NCBI RefSeq assembly: GCF_003203515.1 | Contig: NZ_BGNG01000005.1 | Coordinates: forward strand, 62,001-126,000 | Length of the DNA stretch: 64,000 nucleotides | Source: Glaciecola sp. KUL10 | GTDB taxonomy: Bacteria; Pseudomonadota; Gammaproteobacteria; Enterobacterales; Alteromonadaceae | Reading direction: 5' to 3' | Part shown: positions 12,794 to 22,830 of the stretch, one piece after another | Numbering within the stretch: position 1 is the stretch's first letter | Layout: every line of letters starts with the position of its first letter | The notes under the pieces: model-generated | Told to the model about the DNA's origin: nothing | What the model saw: only the letters and a program-made list of their open reading frames with translations | Database searches by the model: none | Made by a program: the position numbers and the translations under genes

Positions 12794-13831
12794 CTAAGCC
12801 AATAAATACAATATTGACTGAAGCCCCGTAAACTGAATATTCCCTTGGGCTTCGAATTGTACCTTTGGTTTAGCATGATAGGCGACGCCAAAGCCGGCTG
12901 CACTCATCATGACAAGGTCATTAGCACCGTCTCCCACGGCAAGTGTTTGTGCTCTATCTACGCGACTGGATTGTGCTAAAGATACTAGCAAATCTGCTTT
13001 TTTCTGAGCATCAACAATCTCACCAATCACGTCTCCAGTAAGAACGCCGTCTTCGTGTTTAAGCTGGTTACTTTTTGCTACGTCTAGATCAAACATTTCT
13101 TTGATATGGTCTGCAAAATAAGTAAAACCGCCAGAAGCGATCGCAATTGTCCAATTAGCCTCTTTTAGGTGTGTCACTAATATTGCAAAACCGGGAGAAA
13201 ACGGCAGTCGGTCACGGATGGTTTGAAGTTTCGCTAACTCAACACCTTTTAAGCAAGCAACTCGATGTATCAAGCTATCACTAAAGGCTATTTCACCCTG
13301 CATTGCTCGTTCGGTTACTTCAGCGACTTGCTCGCCAACCCCAGCCAGCTTAGCTATTTCATCAATACACTCCATTTCTATTACCGTGCTATCCATATCA
13401 AACACTATTAAACCCGGTTCACTTAAGCGCGCACTAGATTTAACGCTGATATCAACATGAAATTGCCTTGAAAGTTTGCTGAGTAATTCGTTAGGAATAG
13501 GCTTTGAAAGTTGGCTAGGTAAAACATCAATCACTGTTTCTGCAAACTGACCAGAAAAGCTATTTTTGCGCACATGAAAAGTCGAAGTATAGTGTTTAAG
13601 CTCGCGCAAAATTTTGTTGAGTATTTCAAATGTCATTGTTTGACTAATCATCACAAGCTTTTGGGTTGAGTGTTGCGCTAACTCAGTAGTGTCGTGTTCA
13701 ATCTCACAGTAAATGTCAAGTGCACTTTCATTTATAGAAAACTTAATTGATGCGCGGGTGTTTAATTGAGTATTAAAAAACGCGACGCTTCTGACGAGAG
13801 ATGAATCTGAAAATGATAATTGAACTGACAC
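12794..13831 (-). CDS. serB: Phosphoserine phosphatase
   Basis: SerB catalyses the last step of serine synthesis, hydrolysing O-phosphoserine. The 345-residue chain has an N-terminal regulatory region of about 140 residues and a C-terminal HAD phosphatase domain. Motif I is VFDMDSTVIEMECIDEIA (the first Asp of DMDST is the phospho-acceptor). Motif II is the Ser of IASGGFTYFAD, and motif III/IV are the Lys in AQKKAD and GDGANDL. The start appears to be GTG, with AGAG upstream. It is divergent from ytjB, the same pairing as in E. coli, which supports orthology. Confidence 0.96.
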   Translation of the reverse strand: MSVQLSFSDSSLVRSVAFFNTQLNTRASIKFSINESALDIYCEIEHDTTELAQHSTQKLVMISQTMTFEILNKILRELKHYTSTFHVRKNSFSGQFAETVIDVLPSQLSKPIPNELLSKLSRQFHVDISVKSSARLSEPGLIVFDMDSTVIEMECIDEIAKLAGVGEQVAEVTERAMQGEIAFSDSLIHRVACLKGVELAKLQTIRDRLPFSPGFAILVTHLKEANWTIAIASGGFTYFADHIKEMFDLDVAKSNQLKHEDGVLTGDVIGEIVDAQKKADLLVSLAQSSRVDRAQTLAVGDGANDLVMMSAAGFGVAYHAKPKVQFEAQGNIQFTGLQSILYLLA

Positions 13832-13984
13832 AATGACTCTTTATAAATGGGAGTAGACACAATTATATGCCTTAACTAATGTGGTGCTAATAATAACGAA
13901 AGCGCGCTTAATGTTAAACAAGCGCTTGGAAAATTTGCTAAATTAACCTATCGTAAACAAAAAACTTGTGTTGTTAGGTAACAA

Positions 13985-14575
13985 TTGCGCTCTCATAAAC
14001 CATCAAATTCATCCGTGATCAAACGTATTTCCAATGCGATACTTGCGGTACTGATTATTATTATCGCGGTAAACTTATGGCTGATGCACAACAAAAACGC
14101 ACAACAATGGTACAGCTATGAGTCTGAACAGTTAGGCCGAAGTTTAGCTACTCAGGCTGCTAGGATGCTCGCTGGGCCGCTGGTGAATGATGACAGAGAG
14201 GCAATTGATAGTTATGTACAAAACATTGAGGTCGATAGTTTTATAAAAGGCACCGCTTTGTATGATAACAAAGGCCGTACGATAAAAAGTTTTGACAATG
14301 ACTATTCTGTGGTACAGCAATTTAGGATAGAAGATACTAAGCCGCTTATCTTCATTCAGGATATTATTCATAATGATGAAGTAGTTGGTTATCTAAAATT
14401 AATTTTAGATCGAGAAGCCATTATTCAACATCATCAGAGTTTTAATAAAACTCAACTCATGCAGACCGTTTTGATAATTTGCCTAACCGCAGTATGCGCC
14501 ATGTTATTAACGCGTTTGTTTTACAAAATTAGAAACCGTTATCGTTTTAACTCACCAGAAAACAAATTGTTATAG
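13985..14575 (+). CDS. ytjB: YtjB / AhpA-family membrane protein
   Basis: This 196-residue protein has an N-terminal membrane segment (about 17-33, rich in Ile and Leu), a periplasmic region of about 120 residues that includes ALYDNKGRTIKSF and VVGYLKLILDRE, and a second membrane segment near 160-178. That layout and its position divergent from serB match the E. coli YtjB (Smp) family. The molecular function is not established. The start is TTG, with TTAGGTAA just upstream. No ATG exists further in that would keep the first membrane segment. The last 37 bases overlap the 3' end of the convergent TatD-family gene. Confidence 0.8.
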   Translation: MRSHKPSNSSVIKRISNAILAVLIIIIAVNLWLMHNKNAQQWYSYESEQLGRSLATQAARMLAGPLVNDDREAIDSYVQNIEVDSFIKGTALYDNKGRTIKSFDNDYSVVQQFRIEDTKPLIFIQDIIHNDEVVGYLKLILDREAIIQHHQSFNKTQLMQTVLIICLTAVCAMLLTRLFYKIRNRYRFNSPENKLL

Positions 14576-15324
14576 TTGTTCGTTGTCGTTTGAATGATGG
14601 ATGTCTCGCTACAAGCTTTAAGCTTGGACAATGTAGCAATGACATCAATCAAATATGCAGGTTCATTGCGAAGCCCTTGTTTACCACACATCGGCATATC
14701 AGGTGAATCAGTCTCTAACAAAAGATATTGTAAACCAATGTGCTTTATTGTTTCACGCGTTTTTTTTGCACGCTCATACGTTATTGTGCCACCAACGCCC
14801 AGATAAAAACCCATTTGAATATAGGTTTGTGCAATTTGGTCACTTCCTGAAAATGCATGTATTACCCCGCCATTGCTGAACCCAGCTTGTTTTAACAAAC
14901 GAATAAGTTCATTATGCGACTGCCTATGATGCAGCACTAATGGTTTGTTTAATCGTTCTGCTATTTCAATTTGTGCTTTTAGCAGTATTTTCTGGTATTC
15001 AATATTTGTTGTAATTTTGCTGTCTAGACCCGTCTCACCAATTGCTACGATTTTGTCTTTGTGCTCATCTGCAAGTTTATTTAGCACATTTATCGTCTGT
15101 TGAGTTTCATGAGGTGATTGTGACCTTAGAAAATATGGATGCAAACCCAAACATATATCATAGCAAGGTTCTTGTGCTTTCAAGGTCAGAAGAGTTCGGA
15201 ATTGCTTTAGAGACAAACCAGGTAACAGACATTTGGTTAACCCCAAGGCTTTGGCTCGTTGCAGCACTTCATTTCGATCGTTATCAAAGATTGGTAAATC
15301 TAGATGACAATGGCTGTCTATCAT
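14539..15324 (-). CDS. TatD-family metal-dependent hydrolase (YjjV-like)
   Basis: The 261-residue protein is a TIM-barrel metallohydrolase of the TatD nuclease family. Metal ligands visible in order are the HxH of SHCHLDLP near residue 4, Glu of GETGLDS, the His of LVLHHRQ, His of GVIHAFSG, and Asp of LETDSPDMPM. The family includes DNases and 3'-5' exonucleases; the exact substrate is not predictable. Its length and the LPG segment (KCLLPGLSLKQF) are closer to YjjV than to TatD itself. It begins 4 bp after the pdxH stop, so it is the last gene of the lepA-lepB-rnc-era-pdxH series on this strand. Confidence 0.9.
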   Translation of the reverse strand: MIDSHCHLDLPIFDNDRNEVLQRAKALGLTKCLLPGLSLKQFRTLLTLKAQEPCYDICLGLHPYFLRSQSPHETQQTINVLNKLADEHKDKIVAIGETGLDSKITTNIEYQKILLKAQIEIAERLNKPLVLHHRQSHNELIRLLKQAGFSNGGVIHAFSGSDQIAQTYIQMGFYLGVGGTITYERAKKTRETIKHIGLQYLLLETDSPDMPMCGKQGLRNEPAYLIDVIATLSKLKACSETSIIQTTTNNYNNLFSGELKR

Positions 15325-15328
15325 ATCA

Positions 15329-15970
15329 CTAGGGCATCAAGCGTTGAGTAGACCATGTATTGTCGTCTTGCCGCACATACTCAAAGCGGTCGTGTAAGCG
15401 ATGCTCGCCGCCTTGCCAGAATTCGATCGTGTGAGGTTCAACTAAGTAACCGCCCCAAAAATCGGGCAAGGGGACTTCGCCTTTGGCAAATTTTTCTTTT
15501 ACCTGCTGAAATTGAGTCAATAACATTTGTCGGGTTGATACCACTTGGCTTTGCTTGGATGCCCAAGCACCGAGCTGGCTGTCTTTTGGTCGTGAGAAAA
15601 AGTATTTCGCGACCTCTGCTCTGCTAAGTGGCGTTGCCTTACCCATCACGCGCACTTGTCTTTCTAAAAAATACCACGGAAAGTGCAAGCTGATGTTAGC
15701 GTTATCCGCAAGTTCTTTTGCCTTGCGGCTGCCTAAGTTGGTGTAAAATACAAAGCCTTTTTTGCTAAGGTCTTTAAGCAATACTATACGCTGTGAGGGG
15801 CATCCGTTTTTATCAACTGTCGCCACTGTCATTGCGTTTGGATCAGGTAACTCAGCCTTAATCGCATCGTTTAACCATGTATCAAACAAATCGATAGGAT
15901 GCTCGGTTAATGAATCAGATGTCAAACGACCAAGGGTATATTCTTTTCTAAAATCACTTAATGGCTTCAT
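15329..15970 (-). CDS. pdxH: Pyridoxamine/pyridoxine 5'-phosphate oxidase
   Basis: PdxH is an FMN enzyme that oxidises PNP or PMP to pyridoxal 5'-phosphate. The 213-residue length is standard. Family sequence is clear: RIVLLKDLSKKGFVFYTNLG, RKAKEL, the FMN contact segment FPWYFLERQVRVMGKA, and the C-terminal FWQGGEHRLHDRFEYVR, finishing with the RLMP end typical of the family. It lies 49 bp after era and 4 bp before the TatD-family gene. In many gammaproteobacteria this place after era is held by recO and pdxJ, so a different vitamin B6 gene sits here. Confidence 0.97.
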   Translation of the reverse strand: MKPLSDFRKEYTLGRLTSDSLTEHPIDLFDTWLNDAIKAELPDPNAMTVATVDKNGCPSQRIVLLKDLSKKGFVFYTNLGSRKAKELADNANISLHFPWYFLERQVRVMGKATPLSRAEVAKYFFSRPKDSQLGAWASKQSQVVSTRQMLLTQFQQVKEKFAKGEVPLPDFWGGYLVEPHTIEFWQGGEHRLHDRFEYVRQDDNTWSTQRLMP

Positions 15971-16019
15971 ACATTTCCTTTGAGCGCATTTGTCTCTAAA
16001 TGGGCGGTGTGTAAGCTAA

Positions 16020-16925
16020 TTAGTTCTTATAGTCATCTTCGTAGCCAAGGGATCTTAATGCGCGTTCATCATCCGCCCATCCGGCTTTCACTTTTACCCA
16101 TAGTTCTAAAAACACCTTGTTGTCAAAAAGCAATTCCATGTCTTTTCGAGCTTCAGCACCCATGGTTTTCAAATGGCTACCGCCTTTGCCAATGACCATG
16201 CGTTTTTGGGTCTCGCGCTCAACAAGGATAAGCCCGTTGATGTGATATATCCCTTTGGGTGTCAGCTTAAATTGTTCGATTTCAACAGTTGTTGAATATG
16301 GCAATTCATCGCCAGTAAAGCGCATCAATTTTTCGCGAATGATTTCTGCGGCCATGAAGCGGCTCGAGCGATCGGTAACGTGATCTTCTGGAAAATAAAA
16401 TTCACTCTCGGGTAAGGACGCTAGAACTAATTGACGTAAGTGGTCGATGTGCTTACCTTGTTTAGCACATACCGGCACAACGTGTTCAAAAGCATGAAGT
16501 GTATTTAAGTGTTGAAGTGTTGCCATTAACTCGGTTTTGTCTTCGACTTTGTCAGTTTTATTGACCACCAGCCAAGCGGGTATGCCCGATTCTTTTATTT
16601 TGTTAAGGACCAGCGCATCATCGTCATTCCATCGTGTGCCTTCAACGACAAATAAAACTAAACCAACTTCGGCAAGACTGCTTGAAGCCGCTCGATTCAT
16701 TAAACGGTTAATTGCGCGCTTTTCTTCAGAATGTAGACCTGGGGTATCAACATAAATGGCTTGTTTATGTTCAACCGTGTCAATCCCCATAATTCGATGA
16801 CGAGTGGTTTGTGGTTTGCGTGAAGTAATACTGATTTTTTGCCCCAGAATCTGGTTCAAAATTGTAGATTTACCGACGTTTGGTCTGCCTACGATTGCGA
16901 CCATGCCGCAATAGGTTTTATCCAT
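16020..16925 (-). CDS. era: GTPase Era
   Basis: Era is an essential GTPase that binds 16S rRNA and 30S precursors during ribosome maturation. The 301-residue chain has the G1 motif GRPNVGKST near residue 13, the effector loop PQTTRHRI, the G3 motif DTPGLH, the G4 motif NKTD, and a C-terminal type II KH domain with the IGKGGSHLK loop. It overlaps the end of rnc by 8 bp, so translation is probably coupled. Confidence 0.97.
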   Translation of the reverse strand: MDKTYCGMVAIVGRPNVGKSTILNQILGQKISITSRKPQTTRHRIMGIDTVEHKQAIYVDTPGLHSEEKRAINRLMNRAASSSLAEVGLVLFVVEGTRWNDDDALVLNKIKESGIPAWLVVNKTDKVEDKTELMATLQHLNTLHAFEHVVPVCAKQGKHIDHLRQLVLASLPESEFYFPEDHVTDRSSRFMAAEIIREKLMRFTGDELPYSTTVEIEQFKLTPKGIYHINGLILVERETQKRMVIGKGGSHLKTMGAEARKDMELLFDNKVFLELWVKVKAGWADDERALRSLGYEDDYKN

Positions 16926-17613
16926 TTAATAATTTCTCTAAAGTCTGTTTAGCCGCGCTTTGCTCTGCATGTCTGCGACTACGACCAACGCCTGTTAACA
17001 CTTGGTCTAATGGCTGCGTTTTACAACTTACTTCAAAGGTTTGCGCGTGGTCTTTACCCTGTATGTTAACAACCTCATATTCGGGTAACGGCAATTGTCT
17101 TGACTGTAAGTATTCTTGCAGCTGCGTTTTGCTGTCTTTTATTTGTACGTTTGGGTCTAGCTTTTCGATGCGATCGGCAAATAACTTTAAAATTAACTGC
17201 TTAGCAGCCTCTAGTCCCGCTTCTAAATACACCGCTCCAATGATCGATTCGACCACATCAGCCAGCGTAGAGCTACGTCTGTGCCCACCGCTCTTCATTT
17301 CGCCAGAGCCGAGTTTTAGATATTCACCAAAGCCGCATTCTGTGGCAATTTTTGCAAGCGTATCGCCCTTCACTAAAGAAGACCGCATACGTGTAAGTTT
17401 TCCTTCAGGTTGCTTGGGAAATTTTTGGTATAACAGCTCTGCGACGATCATACCAAGCACCGCATCACCCAAAAACTCGAGTCGTTCATTATGGTTTTTG
17501 CCCACGCTACGATGCGTAAACGCTTGTTCCAACAGTTCGATTTGTGAAAACTCGTAGCCTATGGTCTTGAATAATCTGCTGTAATTGGTCTTATTTAATT
17601 TTACCATGATCAC
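16918..17613 (-). CDS. rnc: Ribonuclease III
   Basis: RNase III cleaves double-stranded RNA in rRNA precursors and regulatory duplexes. The signature [13 protein letters not shown] is present, with the catalytic Glu and Asp. A second acidic set lies in [15 protein letters not shown], and the last 70 residues form a dsRNA-binding domain (KTQLQEYLQ to [14 protein letters not shown]). The reading frame opens MIMVKLN, so the true start may be the first or third codon. It begins 3 bp after lepB and overlaps era by 8 bp, the conserved lepB-rnc-era order. Confidence 0.97.
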   Translation of the reverse strand: MIMVKLNKTNYSRLFKTIGYEFSQIELLEQAFTHRSVGKNHNERLEFLGDAVLGMIVAELLYQKFPKQPEGKLTRMRSSLVKGDTLAKIATECGFGEYLKLGSGEMKSGGHRRSSTLADVVESIIGAVYLEAGLEAAKQLILKLFADRIEKLDPNVQIKDSKTQLQEYLQSRQLPLPEYEVVNIQGKDHAQTFEVSCKTQPLDQVLTGVGRSRRHAEQSAAKQTLEKLLNG

Positions 17614-17616
17614 TTG

Positions 17617-18468
17617 TTATATTGTGCCGACTCTGCTAAAGCGAACACCCGTTGGCACCCATGACGGTAATACACTGTCATCTTCGCGCTCAAATTCAAA
17701 GCTTATCCAAATAAACACTGCCTTACCGACTAGGTTGGCATCCGGTACAAAGCCCCAAAAGCGGCTGTCTCGGCTGTTATCACGGTTATCACCCAATACA
17801 AAATAGTGCCCTTCAGGAACCACCCATTGGTCACTTTTTTGATAAAAATTCGCTTTTGTTGCGCCTAAAAATGGATGACGTAAGATGCTGTGCGGTTCTT
17901 CGCCCAGCTTTTCTACTGACTGCACCAGTTGTGCGCGACTTTGTTCAAACTCGCTACGTTGATTATCGGTAATCTCGATAGAGACCTCAGGTTTGCAATT
18001 GGTTTTAGTCGGACACGCTGGTGTTACAAAAAGCTGCTTGTTGCGATACGCGATGGTTTCGCCTGGTAAACCAACCACTCGTTTAATAAAGTCGATGTTA
18101 TTGTTTTCATCAGGAAACTTGAACACTGCAACATCACCGCGCTTGGGTTCTCCCGTTTCTATCATTTTTGAACGCCAAACAGGATCTTTTAGACCATAGC
18201 TAAATTTTTCAACAAGGATAAAATCACCCACTAATAGCGTGGGCATCATTGAACCTGATGGAATTTGAAACGGCTCGTAGATAAACGAACGAAACACCAT
18301 GACCAATGCAAAGATTGGGAAAAACTGTTGGGCATTATCAACTAATGCGGGAAGTTCTTCGTTGTTTTCGGCTTTGCGTTTTGGCGCGTAAACCAGTGAA
18401 TCTATCAACCAAATCAATCCGGTGATCAGGGTCATGACAACCAGAAAAATTGAAAAGTAATTAGCCAT
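17617..18468 (-). CDS. lepB: Signal peptidase I
   Basis: LepB removes signal peptides from exported preproteins at the periplasmic face of the inner membrane. Two N-terminal membrane segments are visible (about 2-20 and 48-62). The catalytic Ser is in IPSGSMMPTLLVGD and the general base Lys in FIKRVVGLPGE. Box E reads GDNRDNSRDSRFWG. The length of 283 residues is slightly below that of E. coli LepB. The ATG overlaps the lepA stop by one base (TAATG), so the two are translationally coupled. Confidence 0.97.
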   Translation of the reverse strand: MANYFSIFLVVMTLITGLIWLIDSLVYAPKRKAENNEELPALVDNAQQFFPIFALVMVFRSFIYEPFQIPSGSMMPTLLVGDFILVEKFSYGLKDPVWRSKMIETGEPKRGDVAVFKFPDENNNIDFIKRVVGLPGETIAYRNKQLFVTPACPTKTNCKPEVSIEITDNQRSEFEQSRAQLVQSVEKLGEEPHSILRHPFLGATKANFYQKSDQWVVPEGHYFVLGDNRDNSRDSRFWGFVPDANLVGKAVFIWISFEFEREDDSVLPSWVPTGVRFSRVGTI

Positions 18469-20264
18469 TAATTATCAACCTTGAGTATTGCTAAAAATGC
18501 GTCCTGCGGTAATTCGACATTGCCCACTTGCTTCATGCGTTTTTTACCTTCTTTTTGTTTCTGTAAGAGTTTTTTCTTACGACTGACGTCACCGCCATAA
18601 CACTTGGCGATTACGTTTTTACGAAGTTGCTTAACCGTGCTTCTGGCAACAATGTGGTTACCAATCGCAGCTTGAATAGCGATATCAAACATTTGACGTG
18701 GAATTAACTCACGTAGTTTCTCTACTAAATCACGCCCTCTGTACTGAGCATTGTCTTTATGCGTAATAATCGCAAGCGCATCAACACGCTCACCATTAAT
18801 TAGTATATCCAAGCGCACCATGTCGGCTTCTTGGAAACGACTAAAATTATAGTCCAACGAAGCAAAACCGCGGCTGGTTGATTTAAGCCTATCAAAGAAA
18901 TCAAGTACCGCCTCTGCCATGGGCAAATCATAGGTAATTGCCACTTGCTTACCGTGATAAGTCATTGCAGTTTGCATGCCACGCTTTTCGACACAAAGCG
19001 TAATGACATTTCCCAAATATTCTTGAGGAACCAGTATGTTTGCCGTCACGATTGGTTCGCGTATCGTTTCTATATCATTGACCGGTGGTAACTTTGAGGG
19101 GTTATCAACTTTTAATACTTCTCCACGCGTTGTTTTCACCTCGTAGACCACAGTCGGCGCAGTAGTAATGAGATCCAAATCATATTCGCGCTCTAAGCGT
19201 TCTTGGATGATCTCCATGTGTAACATGCCAAGAAAACCGATGCGGAACCCAAAGCCTAGCGCGGCTGAACTTTCTGGCTCATAAAAAATGGATGCGTCAT
19301 TGAGGCAAAGTTTCGCCAGTGCATCTCTGAAATCTTCATAGTCATCTGAACTCACAGGGAAAATACCAGCGTAAACCTGTGGTTTGATTTTCTTAAATCC
19401 AGGTAGCGCTTCTTCTGCAGGGTAGCGCGCAGAGGTAATGGTATCACCAACTGGTGCACCATGAATTTCTTTGATTCCGGCAATAATGAACCCAACTTGG
19501 CCTGTTTTTAGCACGTCGGTTTCGGTTTGTTTTGGTGTAAAAATACCGATTTTGTCGGCTTGATGAACGACACCGTTCGACATGATTTTAATCTTGTCTT
19601 TAGCTCTTAATTCACCTTGTACAATGCGCACTAAGGATACAACACCTTGGTAATTGTCAAACCATGAATCAACAATCATGGCTTTGAGTGGGGCATTTTC
19701 GTCGCCCTGCGGAGGAGGAATCTTGTTAACGATCTCTTCCAACACGTCTACGATACCGATGCCTGTTTTGGCAGAGCATTTAACCGCATCGACTGCATCA
19801 ATGCCGATAATATCTTCAATTTCTTCTGCGACACGCTCAGGCTCAGCCTGTGGTAAGTCAATTTTGTTTAGGATAGGAACGACTTCCATTTCCATATCAA
19901 TTGCCGTGTAGCAGTTTGCTAGCGTTTGCGCCTCAACCCCCTGCCCTGCATCTACAACTAGTAATGCGCCTTCACAAGCAGCCAACGAACGCGAGACTTC
20001 ATAGGTAAAATCAACGTGTCCTGGCGTGTCAATAAAGTTAAGTTGATACGTTTCACCGTCTGTTGCTGTGTAGTTTAGTGTGACACTCTGCGCTTTAATC
20101 GTGATTCCGCGCTCGCGTTCAATATCCATTGAATCAAGTACTTGCTCGGACATTTCTCTATTAGTCAACCCGCCACAATGTTGAATAAGACGGTCAGATA
20201 AAGTCGACTTACCATGGTCGATGTGAGCAATAATACTAAAGTTACGAATATTCTTAAGTTGCAT
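18468..20264 (-). CDS. lepA: Elongation factor 4 (LepA)
   Basis: LepA is a ribosomal GTPase related to EF-G that helps ribosome biogenesis and translation under stress. The 598 residues include the G1 loop in [17 protein letters not shown], the switch region [20 protein letters not shown] and NKIDLP, followed by domains II to V and the LepA-specific C-terminal domain with the basic [11 protein letters not shown] segment. It heads the lepA-lepB-rnc-era series and lies 192 bp after rseC. Confidence 0.98.
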   Translation of the reverse strand: MQLKNIRNFSIIAHIDHGKSTLSDRLIQHCGGLTNREMSEQVLDSMDIERERGITIKAQSVTLNYTATDGETYQLNFIDTPGHVDFTYEVSRSLAACEGALLVVDAGQGVEAQTLANCYTAIDMEMEVVPILNKIDLPQAEPERVAEEIEDIIGIDAVDAVKCSAKTGIGIVDVLEEIVNKIPPPQGDENAPLKAMIVDSWFDNYQGVVSLVRIVQGELRAKDKIKIMSNGVVHQADKIGIFTPKQTETDVLKTGQVGFIIAGIKEIHGAPVGDTITSARYPAEEALPGFKKIKPQVYAGIFPVSSDDYEDFRDALAKLCLNDASIFYEPESSAALGFGFRIGFLGMLHMEIIQERLEREYDLDLITTAPTVVYEVKTTRGEVLKVDNPSKLPPVNDIETIREPIVTANILVPQEYLGNVITLCVEKRGMQTAMTYHGKQVAITYDLPMAEAVLDFFDRLKSTSRGFASLDYNFSRFQEADMVRLDILINGERVDALAIITHKDNAQYRGRDLVEKLRELIPRQMFDIAIQAAIGNHIVARSTVKQLRKNVIAKCYGGDVSRKKKLLQKQKEGKKRMKQVGNVELPQDAFLAILKVDN

Positions 20265-20456
20265 ATCGTTTTAATTACACCTAGAAAATGAAGACACTTT
20301 GCTCGAACCGCGCACGACACGGGCAAAAATAAGGCGGCGATTTTACCGTTTTATCGGCGAGATTGCGAATGATTAGAGTGGATAAGCGTAAACTTGGTTC
20401 AGAGTTTTTAGATTTATCTAGAATGAGTAATGTAACTAAACGTGTCTACGTTTGAT

Positions 20457-20936
20457 TCAACTGAGTTTTTTACTTGGAATTTCATGTTTTAATACGATCT
20501 CGGACTGATTAATTGCGCCCATAATAATCGGAGAAAACGAAGATGTTTGCTGAGTTTTACTATATCGAGACACCCACCAGAAAGATATCAACGCCCCAAA
20601 TAAGCCAAAAAATAAACTGAATAGTTCATGTAACGCAAAGGCGCTTTGAGTTGAGAAAATGGTTAACATGAAAACAGACAAAGGTAATAAATAAACGAGG
20701 GCTGAAGCAGACACTAGCGTTTCTTCTGGAATACCTAGCTTAACCTGTTGCCCTACCTTTAAATTGATTGGACTTTTTAATCGCAGTAATTCTGCTTTAG
20801 GGTTGAACACTTTAGCAATAACACTGGTCCCGCAATTGCTTTTTGCTTGGCATGAACCGCACGTTGTTTTCACTTGAGTTTCTACCCAAACGAATTCTCC
20901 TTCGACTTTTTTTACCACTCCCATTTCTTCAATCAT
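20457..20936 (-). CDS. rseC: SoxR-reducing/sigma-E modulator protein RseC
   Basis: RseC is a small inner-membrane protein encoded with the sigma-E regulators. The 159 residues start with a soluble domain carrying three cysteines (Cys26, Cys29 and Cys35, in TTCGSCQAKSNCG), as in the RseC/MucC family. Two membrane segments follow (about 79-95 and 104-123). Its exact role is unsettled; family members modulate sigma-E signalling and are linked to SoxR reduction. The gene starts 15 bp after rseB. Confidence 0.93.
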   Translation of the reverse strand: MIEEMGVVKKVEGEFVWVETQVKTTCGSCQAKSNCGTSVIAKVFNPKAELLRLKSPINLKVGQQVKLGIPEETLVSASALVYLLPLSVFMLTIFSTQSAFALHELFSLFFGLFGALISFWWVSRYSKTQQTSSFSPIIMGAINQSEIVLKHEIPSKKLS

Positions 20937-20951
20937 GAAACGATTTACTCA

Positions 20952-22061
20952 TTAATTTTCAACTTCAGTTTCTATTAAAGCGATCGACTCTGCGATTCGT
21001 GCCGCCGTCACCAGAGGGATTTCACCAACTACGGTGACCTGCACCCTTCCATTGGTTCGAGATAGAACCGATTGGGTTTCAAGTTTGTACTCAACGCCCT
21101 CTGCAAACGCTTGACTGGCCTGCTGAATATAAACGGATACATCAACTAGCCCATCACTGAGCATTGAATATTCAACAACTTGCCCCGTGATCGCCAAACG
21201 GTGGGTATCCTGTTTAACGCGTTGCATTCCCAGAGGTAAAAATTCAACCTGCCATTTATGATTTCGTTGAGGCGGGTTTTTCATGGTGATAACACGTGGC
21301 AAACTAGATAGCTGCAGACTATTAAATACCTCTTTGACGCGGTCAGATACACTCAGCTGAGTAACTTGAATCTGTTCAAGCAACGTACCACCCAAATCAT
21401 ACATATTAAGCTTTAAGAGCATACCTGAGTCTTCATCCAGCCAAAGGTGATAGCCATAACGTGTTTTATCTCTTGGTACTATCCGCAATTGTTGGGCTGC
21501 ACGTCCTGAAACACGACTTCTGCCGACAAGCACAAACTCGTAGCCTTCTCTTAATTTAGCTGGATCTGTTAACAAAACAGAAGGTATTGGACCATCTATT
21601 GCTAAACCGGGGATACTATAGGGAGGAAAGCCAGGCTCGAAAATACTGACGACTTCGTTGTATCGAATATGCTCAAACCCTGGACCATTCAACAAACTTA
21701 ATTGTTCGACAGTATTATTATCATCGAGTACTGCATGCCGCCACAAATATGGCTGAGTTTCACTACTCGGTCGGCTCAGTACGAAAGACACTTCATAGTT
21801 TAATGAGCTTGCTTGTAAGGCCAATCGTTCTATCCATGACAAAGGGTCTGCAGCATTGAACTGAAAGGCTGCTTTTTCTCCCGAGTCAATCGGCGTCTGG
21901 ACATCACTTTGCGTTGTTGAAGTGTCTGAGGTGTTCTGAGTTTGGTTTTCTTGAGCGCGCAAGTTTGGAGAAAGTGTCACGGTTAAGAAACATAGCAAAG
22001 TTAACAAAAAAAGCAGTCGAAAAGACTGCTGTTTGGATGAGTATTTATATGCAGTAAACAT
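20952..22061 (-). CDS. rseB: Periplasmic sigma-E regulatory protein RseB
   Basis: RseB binds the periplasmic part of RseA and protects it from DegS until lipoprotein or LPS signals displace it. The 369 residues begin with a signal peptide (hydrophobic stretch about 15-32, ending NLRAQ). A Gln/Thr-rich linker absent from the E. coli protein follows, then the LolA-like domain (ADPLSWIERLALQASSLNYE) and the C-terminal small domain. The last residues, IPLVTAARIAESI, match the family end. It lies 11 bp after rseA. Confidence 0.95.
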   Translation of the reverse strand: MFTAYKYSSKQQSFRLLFLLTLLCFLTVTLSPNLRAQENQTQNTSDTSTTQSDVQTPIDSGEKAAFQFNAADPLSWIERLALQASSLNYEVSFVLSRPSSETQPYLWRHAVLDDNNTVEQLSLLNGPGFEHIRYNEVVSIFEPGFPPYSIPGLAIDGPIPSVLLTDPAKLREGYEFVLVGRSRVSGRAAQQLRIVPRDKTRYGYHLWLDEDSGMLLKLNMYDLGGTLLEQIQVTQLSVSDRVKEVFNSLQLSSLPRVITMKNPPQRNHKWQVEFLPLGMQRVKQDTHRLAITGQVVEYSMLSDGLVDVSVYIQQASQAFAEGVEYKLETQSVLSRTNGRVQVTVVGEIPLVTAARIAESIALIETEVEN

Positions 22062-22072
22062 GCTTATCTAGA

Positions 22073-22696
22073 CTATGGTTGTTGCGCTGTAGAGGTCTCT
22101 TTTACTTCAACTTCACTGTTTTTTTCTTGAGTTTTACCGTCTACCAAACCTGTATTCTTTAACTTTAATTGGCGTTGATGGTCTTCGATTAGCGCGTTAA
22201 TTTGACGCCTTTGCTCAAGTAAAATGGCCATGTCATCTCGTTGAACATTGCGAGTTTGTTCTAAATTAACCGGTCTCAGCCCGCCTTGAGGACCTGCTAC
22301 AGGTGGTGCAGTTAAGAATGGTGTCGTTTCTTCAGGTGTGTTGTATGTCTGGAAACTAAAAATCATGACCGCTGTGACACATGCGGCAACTGCTAGTTGG
22401 CCACTTTGCTTGACTAACGGGATAACACTTGCGACGACAGGCAATTCCGTCCAACGTCTTTTAGGAGCAACAATCGGTAATTCGTTTTCGATAGCGGCTG
22501 CAATATTCGCGCTAAGGTCAAACTGAATGTCGGTAACATTTTCATTACGCAGTTGATCACGTACCAAATGATATCGTTTCCATTTTTCAAGGTTGTCTTT
22601 ATCAGCGCTGATTTCTTTTACCAACGAACTGACATCATCACCTTGATTTAATTCACCATCTATAAATGCAGATAGCTTTTCTTGTTGCTGCGTCAT
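22073..22696 (-). CDS. rseA: Anti-sigma-E factor RseA
   Basis: RseA is an inner-membrane protein whose N-terminal cytoplasmic domain holds sigma-E inactive. That domain is clear here: LSAFIDGELNQGDD followed by WKRYHLVRDQLRNE. A single membrane segment lies near residues 102-117 (LAVAACVTAVMIFSF). The periplasmic tail contains the RseB-contact region and ends in a Gln/Lys-rich stretch. Length (207) is close to the family norm. The 134-bp gap from rpoE is larger than in E. coli. Confidence 0.95.
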   Translation of the reverse strand: MTQQQEKLSAFIDGELNQGDDVSSLVKEISADKDNLEKWKRYHLVRDQLRNENVTDIQFDLSANIAAAIENELPIVAPKRRWTELPVVASVIPLVKQSGQLAVAACVTAVMIFSFQTYNTPEETTPFLTAPPVAGPQGGLRPVNLEQTRNVQRDDMAILLEQRRQINALIEDHQRQLKLKNTGLVDGKTQEKNSEVEVKETSTAQQP

Positions 22697-22830
22697 ATAA
22701 ACACTTTCCTGCTAGTTAGGCCTTAATACTACACCGTTTTTTATTTAAAACGCTAGTGTTGACCACATTAAAATAATACTCATTTGACAACGTATGTTTC
22801 GATAATACATTTATCGTCCACTGGGCTTTT

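Noticed and set aside
16880-17557. 225-codon frame on the plus strand
   Set aside because: Antisense to era and rnc, both well supported. The Cys/Ser-rich product resembles nothing.
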